From Xestospongia muta (Eukaryota; Porifera; Demospongiae; Haplosclerida; Petrosiidae), in contig OY848923.1 in NCBI GenBank assembly GCA_963693285.1, forward strand, positions 8,208,451 through 8,272,450: a DNA stretch of 64,000 nucleotides, in the 5' to 3' direction. The position numbers and the translations under genes were made by a program. The notes below the pieces were generated by a model. That model saw nothing but the letters and a program-made list of their open reading frames with translations. It was not told where the DNA came from and did not search any database. Below are positions 1 through 11,963 of the stretch, in pieces. The first letter of the stretch is position 1, and each line of letters begins with the position of its first letter.

Positions 1-212
1 TCATAGCTACTAGCATTTAGGGTAGCAATACATTCTAATGTCAGTACTTCAGCTACTGGAAAAGATGCTCTGTTAGGCGTAATAGACACGAATTGACAGT
101 TAGCAGGAACTGCAAAGAAAACTGTATAGATAACTTATATTAACCCAGAAACCTTACCAGTGCATACTGCTAGCAAAACTAGCCACCAAAGGACACTCTC
201 TTCCAGTCTCAT
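1..212 (-). CDS. Ig-like domain protein, N-terminal part (runs off the left edge)
   Basis: The minus strand opens with ATG at 212. It reads a basic/acidic start (MRLEESV) followed by a hydrophobic stretch (LWWLVLLAVC) that looks like a signal peptide. A short intron follows. The second exon reads VSITPNRASFPVAEV and then LTLECIATLNASS, the typical first strand and first cysteine of an Ig-like domain. The frame is open to base 1, so the rest lies outside the window. It is probably a secreted or single-pass surface protein. Sponges carry many Ig-domain receptors, but the family cannot be named from about 55 residues. The acceptor was chosen at the second of two nearby AGs because it keeps the frame open. 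Confidence 0.6.
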
Positions 213-475
213 TGTAAAGCAAAGCTTTAATTTCTTCAGCTCTACCTCCACCCTTAAAAACTACAATAGAGCAAGCTAAAACGCCCTATTTTGCTCTTGC
301 ACGGTACTGTAATACTGTCACAAGTTAGAAACCTTTGAATACTATTTCAGCAAATGTATTCATTTTATGTGTCCATAACTTTATATCCCCAAGAGGCAAT
401 ATCATGAAACAGTGATTATAAAACATCAAATTGTCTCCAACAAAACATTTAACAAGTTCAGCATAATAGACATTA

Positions 476-2094
476 TTAATTTTCATCCTTGGGTGGAGGA
501 TCTGGTACATCATCATGCTGTGCTTGAAATTGAGCAGCTGCTTGTTCACGCAAACTTTCATAAGCAGCAGGATTACTCTCTTGCATATGACGACTCATCT
601 CTGCTAATTGAGGCCTACAATGTGATAACAATAGTTACCCATGTTAACAAGCAACGTGCATACATCATTTCAGCTATATTCATTCCATTGAAAAGGCCCA
701 TTCCTGGTCCACCAGCCCCACCTCCAGGTTGTTGTTGGAACATATGTGATGCCCTTTAATTATTAAAATAATAGATAATATTTTATTTTAACTTAAAAAC
801 TTACATGTTTACAAAAGTTGGATTGGACATAACTGATGTAGCCTATACAATGATGTCATTATAACGTCATAGTTAATGAACATACCAGGTTCATAAAGGC
901 AGGATTGGACAACAAGCTATTGATACCTGGACTATTTAAGTCAGGCATCCCTGGTGGCATACCGGGCATTCCTGGTGGCATACCGGGCATCCCTGGTGGC
1001 ATACCGGGCATCCTAGGCATTCCAGGAGGAGCCTGAGGTCTTTCAGGTTGTGGCTATGTTTAGTAACAGTATAGTGATGTAATAGTGATGTCATTGCAGC
1101 ACTTACTGCATTAAGTTGAGCATCTAACTTTTCTAAAGTAGTTTTATATTCAATATTGTTAGGATCTAACTCGATAGCCTAAAAATGATCAAACTATGTC
1201 AGCTTAATAATATTTTTACCTTTTGAAATGATTCTTTTGCTTGTTGCGGCTGAGATAGCATATTATAAATTAATCTATTAGTGATAATATTTATTATGAT
1301 GTGGTAACATGAGTGTGGTCTTACCCCATACGACCATATGCTCTAGCATATTGAGGATTTAATTGAACAGCTTGGTGACAATCAGTAAGAGCTTTTTGTA
1401 ATTCATTCATTTTAATATAAGCTGCTGCTCTGTACATTATAATATAATTATTAATAATATATTATAATAACATATACCTATTGGCATAATATGGAGCATT
1501 AGATGGTGCTAGTTCAATAGCTTTTGTATAAAGAGCGACAGCTGTGACATAATCTCCTTGTTTTAATTTATCATTACCTAATAATGACATCATTAATAAA
1601 TGGGTCTAGAGTCTAGCGAGTGAATGTTGAACTTAATGGGCAATTAATTTAATGAGTAATCCTTAAGAATTGAAATATTCTACTAACAAACTCTACACTA
1701 TAATTGACCTTCATTTTTTAATTTCTCAGCTTCTTCTTGGTTTTCATTACAAACTTCATTAACTATTGTATCACTATGAGTTGGCCCCTCAATTAAATCC
1801 TATGTAATAATTTAATAACAATATCAACGATAATAATAAATATAATTCATACTTCAAGTAAAGGCAATGAGTCATATTTAGGATCATCTAATGAAAGTCC
1901 ATATACTTCTTGTAGACACATTATAGCAACTAATACAACATGTAATAACAGTACTTATGTAGGCAGGAATAGTTACCTTCTAGACTCTCTTTGGAATCCT
2001 CACAAACAGATCCTCCTTGTAATGTGCCATGGAGATATTTGAGTATGGAGAAGGCTATTCGGAGATCTTTCTCTGAAAAGTTAGCTTTCGCCAT
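476..2094 (-). CDS. SGTA: Small glutamine-rich TPR co-chaperone SGTA
   Basis: SGTA receives tail-anchored membrane proteins at the ribosome/BAG6 interface and passes them to the GET pathway in the cytosol. The minus-strand exons give an N-terminal dimerisation domain (starts MAKANFSEKDLRIAFSILKY, then LHGTLQGG). Three TPR repeats follow (YTKAIELAPSNAPYYANR, then DCHQAVQLNPQYARAYGRMG). The C-terminal part is Met/Pro/Gly-rich and ends in DVPDPPPKDEN. At 948-1014 a 21-base tandem repeat encodes three copies of a MPGMPPG heptad. The gene is split into about eight small exons. It is divergent from GATC, with 156 bases between start codons, and shares its promoter module. Confidence 0.9.
948..1014 (-). 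repeat. 21-base coding tandem repeat in SGTA (MPGMPPG heptads)
   Basis: Three near-perfect 21-base units (core ggcataccgggcat) lie in frame and encode a Met-Pro-Gly heptad repeat in the low-complexity C-terminal region of SGTA. The length is a multiple of three, so copy-number change would not break the frame. Confidence 0.85.
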
Positions 2095-2153
2095 TATTAA
2101 ACACGTTATTTCTTTCCTCTATAATAAGGATTACCTATACGGTTATTGGGTTA

Positions 2154-2198
2154 CACGTGTTTAAAGAAAACGGAAATATACGGAAACATTCTGAAATT
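2154..2198 (+). promoter_or_regulatory. Composite promoter module 1 (CACGTG + double ACGGAAA) between SGTA and GATC
   Basis: The E-box CACGTG is at 2154-2159. ACGGAAATATACGGAAAC follows 16 bases after the first base of the E-box, then TTCTGAAATT. The same 45-base block recurs at 26080-26124 with 41 of 45 bases identical and the same spacing. A looser copy lies on the other strand at about 31318-31361. All three sit between divergent start codons. CACGTG suits bHLH factors (USF/MITF/Myc class) and CGGAAA resembles an ETS-type half site; the factor assignment is inference. Confidence 0.7.
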
Positions 2199-2250
2199 TA
2201 TACACAAATGCAATGAGATAAACAATGCTAAGTCCGGATACTATCAAAAG

Positions 2251-2709
2251 ATGGCAGGTTTAAGAAATTGGTCTTTTCTCTGCTTTAGACTGTTCTGTAC
2301 TCAAAGCAAGACAGGATCACGTGATAAATGGTTATATTCTGATGAGGACATTGTAGACATTGTACAACATACACAAACTTTAGCATTATTACGACCTTCA
2401 GATCACAAATTAAACACTGATGATTATAAACAGGTCAGGTATTAATAACTTTAATTATTATTGTTAATTTTACCTGCACAGGTAGAATACTTAAAGTCAA
2501 AAATGAGGATAGCTCAAATTTTGTCTCAAGTGGACACTGAGGGTGTTGAACCATTACACAATATAACTGAAGAAATATCCAGTATAACTACATTACGTCA
2601 TGATACTCTACCACCAAATGAACAAACTAAAGCAATAGTACAGAGTAAACTAGTACGTGATAATTTTGTAGTATTGCCTTCCATACCAGCTAGCAAAAGT
2701 TCTCGATAA
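2251..2709 (+). CDS. GATC: Mitochondrial glutamyl-tRNA(Gln) amidotransferase subunit C
   Basis: GatC is the small stabilising subunit of the GatCAB complex, which converts Glu-tRNA(Gln) to Gln-tRNA(Gln) in mitochondria. There are two exons. The first ends ...DYKQ at 2433 and the second starts VEYLKSK at 2482. The diagnostic segment AQILSQVDTEGVEPLHNI matches the family core (QVDTEGVEPM). The protein ends VRDNFVVLPSIPASKSSR. I prefer ATG 2251 (MAGLRNWSFLCFRLFC) because it gives a basic, hydrophobic mitochondrial presequence. An upstream in-frame ATG at 2146 falls inside the conserved promoter module. The protein is about 136 residues, normal for the family. Confidence 0.85.
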
Positions 2710-3011
2710 TATTAAATGTACACAATATTTAACTTAAAAAATATAAAGTATTACTAAATCACACTGCAGTCCATCATTACAGGGTAATAGTACATGTAAT
2801 AAAGATTGTATCAAACAAAAATAGAAAGAAAAACTGTCGTGAAAAATAAAGGTCTATTTCTAGAAATGAATTAGAATGATGATAAAATGAATAATTACTA
2901 ATTATAGGATTGGCAGTCGGTGAAAAAAAAATCAATGATTGAAATTATGCATACAAAATAACATACAAAAGACAGTCGGATCACAGCATGATTGATGAAA
3001 GGGGGCGTGGT

Positions 3012-6003
3012 TTACTTAGGACTTTGTCCTGCTCCACCCACAACTGGTTGACCCACCCTTGATTTAATAGCTCGAACATTATTGTGTCTAAAAAGAAACA
3101 TTGGATATTGTTTCATTTAGTGGCCATTTTCTTTGTACGCTATTTACTTACGCCTTGATAAAAAGTGGAGCAGATAAAGGCACTGTTTTAGCTCCGCCCA
3201 GTATCGCAGGGGGAGGAGGAGATGATGGCATTTTATACTTGCCAGGATGAATTCCAGTAGTTGGTGGGGTTGGAATACCATGAGTAGCTAACATAGGAGG
3301 TTGACTAGACCTATGAGATGATAGAATCAATTGAATAAGTTATAGACTGATACCTATACCTAATTTGAGTAGCAACAGTATAGGAACGAGTCCGTGGTGT
3401 ACGTACAGATGCTTCCATCCTGCACAAGTATAGATGTAATCTTAATAATAAATAATGTCAATTATTACCGAGTCATTGGAGGAGGGGATGGAGTTGGTTT
3501 TTGATGGAAGCTACGTTTGAGATGATTCAATCTGTCTCCTTGAGTGAGTGCTTCCGTGTAAGGCGGTAGAGTCTCCATGTCAGTAATAATACTCTATAAA
3601 TAGAAGTATTATCTTATGTAATCTGATGACATTGTCATACCTCTTCAGCAAATGTAACCACTTTACTATCTAGCATCATTGTGCCCATACCAGCACGTAT
3701 CTTGGTAAAATCTTCCATATCAAGTTTATCCATCTTGTCCAGTTTATATTCTCTTTCTAACTTAGTTTGTTGTTTAGCTCGTTCCTTGCTTCTCTCCATG
3801 TCTCCCATAGCCCAGAGAAAAGGTTGTTTTCTATTAAGGGGAAGTAGTTGTAATTAGTAAACTAATGAGGAGCCACTCTGTCTGCATTCTTATGACTACA
3901 TAATTTGGCACACGTACAAAACCACTTACTCGTCCAGGAAGTTCTGTTGTGGGCCAATAATTGATCCAGGACGACAAATACGTATCCAAGCAATGGCTTC
4001 TGGCGCAGTAAACTTGTAATGCTTCATGATATAACAAGCAATCAATGTCCCAGTACGACCCAGACCAGCTGTAAATAGCAAAAATGATTATACAAGTCTT
4101 AACTATTGTGTATTATACCTTTACAATGAACAGCAATAGCACCTTTAGCATTTTCAGATACAGTTAAAAATCGCCTAAAAATAACAGAAAAACAATATCA
4201 TATTGTGTTACATATTACTTAGCCACTTGTCATAATGCAACAGGCCCACTTAGAATATCATATGGCAATCACATGATCACTTGCCATAACATACTAAGTC
4301 CATGTATTGCATATCACATGACAATCACATGATCATCACCTGACAATGACGTCACTGGGTGTACTTCCATCCACAAAGAACAGATCTTTATGTTCAAAAC
4401 CTCCATCAGTAAATCGCTGGGCATCGTACATGCGCTTGTTAAGTCGGACAACAGTGGTCACATTATGAGCTCGAAAGTATGGAAAATAGAATTCAGGAGC
4501 ATGTAGAGGATATCCTATACAATGTGATCAATTTGTTACATAAATTTAGGACAAGTACCTTGCTCTATTCGACTCTTGTTATGTGGACCAGCGAAAGCTA
4601 AGAATTTACCTAAAATGGTAATAATGCTGATTAAATGGTTCATTAAACTGACATGTGCAATAATGACAATTGATTACTAGGGGTATACTTGTTGTCCATT
4701 TAAGGTAATACTACATGAGATTGTACGTTTTCTAAATTGGTAAACAGTTTAAGCAAGCATGCTGTCAATGAGTTAGACCAGCCAACATTATATATGATCA
4801 AATTACAGAATGACCAGCTGTTATGACACGTCACTTACCAGGCACAATCCAGTTAAAATCACCATTTTCAACTCTCTATAATTATGTTATGAAATATATC
4901 CTTTAATACTAAAACAGTCTTACCTCATAATGTTCATATTCATCAACATTGAATACACTGAAGTCTAAAAATCCATACTGAACAGCCTATGTAATAAGTC
5001 ATGATATTGATGTTATATAATATTATATAAGGACCTTATGAACAGCACTAAAGCAGTGATGTAGAGTCAAGTTGTACGTACATGGTCCCATTGCAGCATC
5101 TCTATATAAGGAAATATATACATTAACCTCAATATATTATGAAACATTATACCTAAAAGATTGGAAAGGTGGGTTATGGGCGGTAGCTAGCGGTCTAAAG
5201 GCTTCTTCTGGTGTTTTTTTGTGGTAGATAATCTGAATGAAATTAAAAATATTTTATTAAAATATGAGACAGTCAATATCATACCACATAACATCCAATG
5301 AGATAAGCTGCATTAGCCCTCTTACGACTATCATATGATGTATAGTGAACAATCCTCTTACGAGCGTAAGATTGACTCTGGAATAAAAAAGAACTGGCTG
5401 ACAGTAAGTCTAGACATTTACGTCAGATGCACTGACTTATGACATCAGAATCATTAATTGTCATTCCTAAAATATTCACAGATCAAGCTATCCTATATTA
5501 TATTACCAACATATATCTCATTGTAACCGATACCATAGTATATTAAAAGACAACTATTGTGGTAAATGGTGTATCGTAGATATTATCTTATTATAAACAC
5601 TAACTTTTAGTTTCTTGTGCAGACGTTGACAGTATCGATATAAAGTTGCTAGGTTATGAGGTCCAAAGTCGAGGTAAAAGCTGTTAATGAGATCAAATAA
5701 AAAAAATTAGCGCATTTATTATTACCACTTATAATGCCAGGCTCTCTACACTAATTTACACTTAGTATGTGTGTGCTGATATTTATAACCAAAAAAAATA
5801 TTATAATGAGATGGTAGGTCTTACTTTTCGTAAATGTATTCGTCATCAGTAGAAAAATAATGACAAGAAGATGAATTACGAGGGCGTGATCTCAATGTCG
5901 CCAAGTAAAGACGATCTATTTAAAAATATTATGATAATTAAAATAAATTTAGTAGCTAATTAATACCTTCAATAAATTCGCACCAACTACCATCACTAGC
6001 CAT
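3012..6003 (-). CDS. CDC14: Dual-specificity phosphatase CDC14
   Basis: CDC14 phosphatases reverse CDK phosphorylation and act in mitotic exit, the centrosome and cilia. The reading starts [13 protein letters not shown] at 6003 and spans a dozen or so exons. Family landmarks in order are [13 protein letters not shown], the [20 protein letters not shown] block, the catalytic loop VHCKAGLGRTG (Cys nucleophile and CX5R arginine present) and [12 protein letters not shown]. The tail is basic and proline-rich and ends [18 protein letters not shown] at 3012. It converges on GATC with 302 bases between stop codons. Animals have CDC14A/B; the sponge copy cannot be assigned to either without a tree. 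Confidence 0.92.
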
Positions 6004-6531
6004 GTTCTATCTTATAATAGTCAGATAATAACTGAGACAGTTGTCGTGTTTCTAGTTTATCAAAGTCAGTGTTGTGTTTTAATACAGTCGAATTGTCTTG
6101 TCGTTATAACGGCATCATCTGGTCAGGATGACCCTTGCCGAAGTAGATTGGAGTGGTGTGTCGATAGAGAAGGTGGATTGTGTCGGCCGTAGGTGGGCCA
6201 GTTACTGCTTTGAGTCCAAACAACAGTGGCGTGGTATTGATCGGATACTAGAGTCCTTCACTAAAGATTGGATGAACCTTCTTCTCCTTCTAACTTGCCG
6301 TCATTCATAAATGAACCAAAGAATGATCGGAATGCGGAGGGGTTTCAATTTTACATGTGCACAATCCATGTACCGTATATATATCAATAATTAGATTCAT
6401 ACTATGAATTAAATATTAGTCAACATTACAACTAATGAATTTATCACATTAACAGTATTAATAGATCATGAATATTACGTTAAATATTGGATACAGAACA
6501 CTAATAATATTTATTAATAAATCAATTAAAA
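6004..6531. other. Intergenic region upstream of CDC14, with a weak 60-codon ORF
   Basis: This 528-base stretch separates the CDC14 start from the TRIR stop. It contains a plus-strand ORF at 6128-6310 (starts MTLAEVDWSGVSIEK, ends LLLLTCRHS) that is less AT-rich than its surroundings. I recognise no family in it. It could be a small gene driven from the CDC14 promoter, part of an exon, or chance. The remainder (6311-6531) is AT-rich with nothing recognisable. Confidence 0.3.
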
Positions 6532-7178
6532 TTACTTAACAAGAGGTCGTTTGTGCCCCTCTTTGTCAGAACAACATTTTTCTTGAAGATCTTTCACTTC
6601 TTTCATATATGTCTTCCATGCTTCACTTTGAGAGCTCATGTCTTCAATTTTCTTTTGTTCCTGTGAACAAACACATTATAATGTATATATACCTGATATA
6701 TGGACATTACTATATAGTACAAATAAGAACGTATTGGTACATACATGTAAATATGATAATTTTGTAAGTTTGTAAGAATACCTCAAGTTCTTCACGATGA
6801 CGTTTTCTCTTCTCTCTTAGTTCCAGGCCTTTCAAGAGGGTTTTACGTCGACCAATTCCAGCCTAAAGTGGAAAGTCTGATATATTAATACAGTGCGTCT
6901 GTTTGATAACAAGTTTTATTGACGACCTGATATGCCTTCAGTTGTGTATCTCCATCTTCTGTTTCTATTCTAGTATGTACTGGTTTTATCTCTGGCGGAT
7001 CTTCTATTGGAGTATTGATTTGTTGCTCAGCCATTTTTTTCTTAAAGAGCTCTAAAAAGCTCCCATCATTTGCAAATTTATTTTCAGTTCTTAATGGACT
7101 TCCTTCATCATCATCTTCATTGTCAGATGATGTTCTTCTTGGCCTCTTTTCTAAACTCTCTTCATGGTTAACAGCCAT
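6532..7178 (-). CDS. TRIR: Telomerase RNA component interacting RNase (C19orf43-like)
   Basis: Human TRIR is a small nuclear exoribonuclease that binds telomerase RNA. The three-exon minus-strand reading begins MAVNHEESLEKRPRR at 7178. It contains the family hallmark FANDGSFLELFKKKM around residues 33-47. A Lys/Arg/Glu-rich middle (GIGRRKTLLKGLELREKRKR) follows, then SSQSEAWKTYMKEVK and the conserved C-terminus RPLVK. The ends and the central hallmark match the vertebrate protein; the middle does not. An upstream in-frame codon at 7193 is GTG, so 7178 is the start. It is divergent from SPICE1, with 69 bases between start codons. Confidence 0.85.
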
Positions 7179-7247
7179 TTTGTTAAGCCACACCCATTAA
7201 ATATACCTTATAAGGCTGAGTTTTGTAGGCACTAAATAGAATTTATA

Positions 7248-8997
7248 ATGGCGGTAAGTTTGAAAAGAAAGACTGACAAAGTAAGAAGTAAAAACAAGAG
7301 CAAGAAGACAGTTAATCGCCCAGGCTGGGATGTAAGCCTCATATCATGTAATTGTCACATCCTCTTTTACAGAACTCGACGACTGATCTATCGGTATATC
7401 GTTTGTCAGCTAATGAACTGGTAAGTTTTAATATATAACATGTCTCTTTACCATGTAGACTGTGTGTGTATCTGTTTAAGGAGAGACGCCATTTACTTCA
7501 TATATCAAAGAACATGGAAGCAGCTCGTAAAGATTTATATGACCATCCTAAACTTACAAGTAAATATATATGTCATATGTAACTACAATAATATCTATAG
7601 GTCCTTCTCCATTAACACCAAATACAAGTAACACTGAGAGAAGAACTGTAAGTATATATATTTAAATAGAATATATATGTGTTGCCATAGTTAAATAGTT
7701 TATTAGCCCAGACAGATCTGACGCTAGCAGGAGTTAAAGATTTATTTAGTGATGATCCCAAGGTAGGCCACCTAGAATATTAACAGTATCTATCTCCCCT
7801 CCTGTTTCTCCTCGCTAGTGTTATAGGGGTCGTCCTAATGTAACTGTAGCCCCTCATATTTTAGCTAACAAAGAGAACTTAGATAGGTAAATTACATACA
7901 ATGTACATGTGATGGTCACATGATCACTAGGACCTTACAAGAGGCTAGTGTACTACCTCCTACAGTGACGGCATCTCCTGGTGGTATCCGTGATAATTCT
8001 ATAGTAGGAACATTACCGCCACCTTTAGTTTTAAATGATGTCTCATTAACAACCTCAGGTAAACTAGTGATTCTTAAGTATTTATTTATTAAATGATATT
8101 TTAGATAAAGAATATGGAAACCCTGCATATCAGTCATCAATCAACTTTAATCGTTTTCATAATTATATAGAACAAGAAACCACACCCACTAATCAAGTCA
8201 TACCCACTGCAACAATCCCATCTGATGAAAGAGATAACTCTATTACCAAGGTAACTAAATTGTTATGTGGAAACTAATTATTCTTATTGTATTAGATGTT
8301 ACAACAGTTAAAACTACAAGTTCATGAGTGCAAGAAAGAGATCGGTGGACCTGACCACACCCCTCATTTTCCTGTACCAGTAGGTCAAGTACATTATTAT
8401 TTATTATATGTTATCTGATAATATAGAACAATGAAGATATAACAGGATCATTAATACATATTGCAATAGAACTGACTACATATTTGAGACAGGTAAGAGG
8501 ATAACCCCTTTATTATAATGTGATTAATAATTAGGCACAACGACAATTAACAGAGGAACGTACATTACAAGAACAGTTGTTGTTGTCAGTAGAAGAACAG
8601 CAAGAATTGTTAGATACAGTAGCCAATGTATGTCATCTCTCTAATACAGTTATTATAATACATGTATTTGTGTAGGATGTAATTAAACTTGAAGAAAAAT
8701 GTCAAACTTTGGTCTCAGAAAATAAAGAATTAAAGACACAATTGAACAATTTACAACAATCGACAGATAATAATATGAAAAAATTACAGGTTAGTTTGAT
8801 TACATCATTATGATGTCATGTCACATGACCATTAGGAACAATTAAATGAAATTAAAGCAGGGGGTGTGGTCCCAACACAACCTCAGTTTTTTCCAATATT
8901 TGTGCCAGGACCACACCCACCTCTTGGTGTTCCAACTCCACCCATTAATCCTTATTCCAAACCTAATGTACCAATGGATCCTGTCAATCCAATTTAA
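7248..8997 (+). CDS. SPICE1: Spindle and centriole-associated protein 1
   Basis: SPICE1 is a centriolar protein needed for centriole duplication and spindle organisation. The first exons read a very basic start (MAVSLKRKTDKVRSKNKSKK), then RPGWDNSTTDLSVYRLSANEL, matching the vertebrate WDNTVTDLTVHR block. AGVKDLFSDDPK and RGRPNVTVAPHILANKENLD follow, matching AAKDLFPRR..FPNVTVAP. The C-terminal half is a coiled coil (QRQLTEERTLQEQLLLSVEE, then DVIKLEEKCQTLVSENKEL). A proline-rich tail ends PNVPMDPVNPI. There are about 12 exons. The protein is shorter than the human one. ATG at 7248 runs straight into gcggtaagt, but reading through keeps the conserved basic start, so no intron is placed there. 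Confidence 0.8.
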
Positions 8998-9041
8998 TTA
9001 TATTAATGAATAGGGGTTAAGAAATGATATTGATTATAATA

Positions 9042-11895
9042 TTAATTAGTAGGAACTGATATTAATATAGTTACACTGTGGTCACTTTGAATAGCTTGTA
9101 CTCTATGACTGTCTTCAAATGTTATCAATGTTGGTTCTAGTTTATTTCCCTCACATTCGTAACCAAGTCGTCCCCTTCGACCACACCCCCAAGAATATAC
9201 CTCACCATCTATGAATAATATAATAGGTGGTGCTCTGTGTGGTTAACTTACCTTTTGTTGAGGCAATAGTGAAGGTATCCCCACATGAAACATAGTCTAC
9301 AGGCTTTTCTTTCAATGCTGGTACTATGCTAGGTTGAGTTGAGTTATGACCCAGTTGTCCATATGTATTAGCACCACTAGTAATACAACATCCCTTGACT
9401 ACAAGACATCATTTAAATTAATGATAATTGAGGGGCTTACCACTGATAAAAGCACAATGGTTGATACCTACTGATATAGATTTGATAGGTTTACTGACAT
9501 GTTCCGATGGACAATACTGGAAAAGAACAGCTTTGTCAATATGTCTGGTCTGTTCAGAGGAATCTGATTGGTCAGTTGGTTGTAATTCTGCTGTATCTGA
9601 TTGGTCAGTGTCATGTGATCTTGAGTGATGAAACACAGACGACATAATCATGGATGATTGTGTAAGATCATGTAATTTTGACATGATTAGGATAGCAGGG
9701 ACTCCAGTAGAAGGTGTAGTTGAGGAGGAGTGGTCAAGACCCAGTTTATTATATCTACAAGGCAATAGTGATGCTGCTATGTAGAAGAGAATTACCTGTT
9801 ACTGCCAGTAGCTAATACTATCCCAGTATTAGATAGTAACAGAGAACAATCAGGTCCACATATTACCTTTTGAGCTACCACTTCTGAAGGCAATACGACT
9901 TGTACAGGACTACATTTTGTAGTAGTATCTCCTGTCCCTAATTGACCTATTCCCTAGTGTAATTAACAATCTAATTAGATTTTAACGAACTCACCGCTTC
10001 CACCTAGTCCCCAAGCATGAACTGTATTATCAGCTAATATAATCAATGTCAGTTAATAAGGATTCCTTTATGATAACTAACCTGTTATTGCCACTATGTG
10101 GTTAGCTCCACATGCCATATCTAATGTTTCATATTGGAGCATTAATTCAACAAGTTTTGGCTAACAATGGAATAACACATGTGGGCTAGAGAATGTATGT
10201 ACCTTGGCAACTTCATCATAGTTACCGTGTCCTAGGCAACCATTCACTCCACTACCAAATGTCATCAAAATACCTTTATCTAAGGAACAATAAACTGGTT
10301 TGACTTGTAATTCATACCTGTTAAACAAGCCGTAAAGAGATCACCACATGCCACTTTCTTAACAACTACACTCGAGAAACCTTCAACTAATCGAGGTTGA
10401 AATATAATTGGTTCTTTAGCACGAGCTCTTGAGGTTAATGTAAGCCTTGTGGTATCTAAAGACCCCGATGTTAGCTATAAATTAATTAGTAGGTGTGGTT
10501 AAATATTAGGAGCAGTACCTCCCAAAATATTAATTTTCCATCTTCGGTAATTCCTACTCTGTGTGTTCTCCCAATAGCTACATCAGTAATTCTACTCTCT
10601 GGAGGTTGAGGGAGTATGATAGGTAAAGAGAGAGAACCTCCCCAGAGATAGACCAGAGGCTTAGGGTGAGATTGAGGTAGATGCTAATAAAAGACATAAA
10701 TAATACTGAATAGAAGTATTAATATACTTTAGTGTGGTAGTCATCTTCAAAAAATGATCGTTGGCGATAGTTTCCTAATGGACCACGTCTTATACCCAAA
10801 GGACGATGTTTAGGACCCACAGCCTTAGTTGGCCTATAATACCACTTAATAACATGTCATATGACAGTCACATGACTTACTGACTAGACGGTAATCGACC
10901 TACATCAGTCCCTAAATTAACTAAGGAATTAACCATCACTGGATTAGCCATAATATTCTCAATATTTGGTCTCTCATCTGGATTACGATGTAACATTGTA
11001 TGAATTAAATCAGAGAGACCACGACTGTAACGACTATCAAGTGGACTAATAGCACTAGCTCCGCCCATAATCTTCATGACTAAAGCTGGTAGATTCTATT
11101 ATAGTGTAATATTTTGTACAGAAGATAAGATACTTACTGGTCCTTCAAATGCTTTATGTAATGTAGCTAACTCATATAAAATACATCCCAGAGCCCAGAT
11201 ATCTGATTTCTTGCCATACACACGACCTTCACATATCTCTGGTGATATATAACATGGTGTACCTACAACCTAACAAGGGGTGGAGCTTATGTAATTGATT
11301 TTAATAACTTACAGTTTGAGCTGATGTGATTTTACTTGAGAGGACTTTAGAAATACCAAAGTCACCAATTTTAACAACAGTTCTCTTTTTATTTAACATG
11401 ATATTTTGTGGTTTGAGATCACGATGTAATATATTAAGTGAATGGACATGTTCAATAGCTACTAAAATTTGTACAAATAGCTGCAATATGTGCTATAAAA
11501 GAAGAACTATGAATATTAATAAGGTAATGATTAATTAATTACCTCTTCTTCAAATAATTTTCCATTTCTTTCTTGTATTAATTCACAGAGTGTACCACCA
11601 GGGGCATACTCCATTGCTATCATCAGTGACTTTTCCTCAACAAAGCTGTGATAATAAGCGACAATATTTGGATGTTGTAGCATTGAGAGTACATTGATCT
11701 CATTCATAGCAGATTTACGTTCTTCAGATGGTAACTCATCAACTGGTATTTGCTTAATAACCACATGATTTTTGTCTGAAAGTTTCTTACATAAAAAGAC
11801 CTTCCTATAAAAAAATGGCTGACAGAGAAATAAAAGACATTTACTAACCCAAAGGCTCCTTGACCAATGACTCTAATCTTCTCATATCGCTCCAT
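9042..11895 (-). CDS. NEK8: NIMA-related kinase with RCC1 repeats (NEK8 type)
   Basis: NEK8 is a serine/threonine kinase of the proximal cilium. The protein starts [16 protein letters not shown] at 11895. The kinase domain shows [16 protein letters not shown] (ATP-binding Lys), [12 protein letters not shown], the [11 protein letters not shown] catalytic loop, [12 protein letters not shown] (DFG) and [13 protein letters not shown]. From residue about 290 the gene encodes the RCC1-like propeller blades, with repeated GxN-type segments such as [10 protein letters not shown]. It ends [16 protein letters not shown]. Kinase followed by RCC1 fits NEK8 or NEK9; the start and the [12 protein letters not shown] block favour NEK8. 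It shares a 68-base promoter with the SPATA6-like gene, including an RFX X-box, as expected for a ciliary gene. Confidence 0.88.
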
Positions 11896-11916
11896 AATTA
11901 TTAGAGGTGTGGTCTA

Positions 11917-11930
11917 GTTGCTATAGTAAC
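11917..11930. promoter_or_regulatory. RFX X-box palindrome between NEK8 and SPATA6-like
   Basis: GTTGCTATAGTAAC is a 14-base imperfect palindrome matching the X-box consensus GTNRCC-N(0-3)-RGYAAC with both half-sites present. It lies 21 bases from the NEK8 start and 33 bases from the SPATA6-like start. RFX factors drive ciliary genes in animals through such sites, and both neighbours are cilium/flagellum genes. Confidence 0.7.
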
Positions 11931-11963
11931 TAATTACCCGGTTTCTTCAAAATAACAAACATC

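Noticed and set aside
325..759. Two overlapping ORFs of 78 and 115 codons
   Set aside because: They are other-frame or opposite-strand readings over the last exons and 3' flank of SGTA, whose minus-strand exons explain the sequence.
2146..2250. Earlier in-frame ATG for GATC
   Set aside because: It would place the conserved promoter module inside the coding region and would hide a good mitochondrial presequence starting at 2251.
9428..9628. Plus-strand ORF of 66 codons
   Set aside because: It is the antisense of an RCC1-repeat exon of NEK8.
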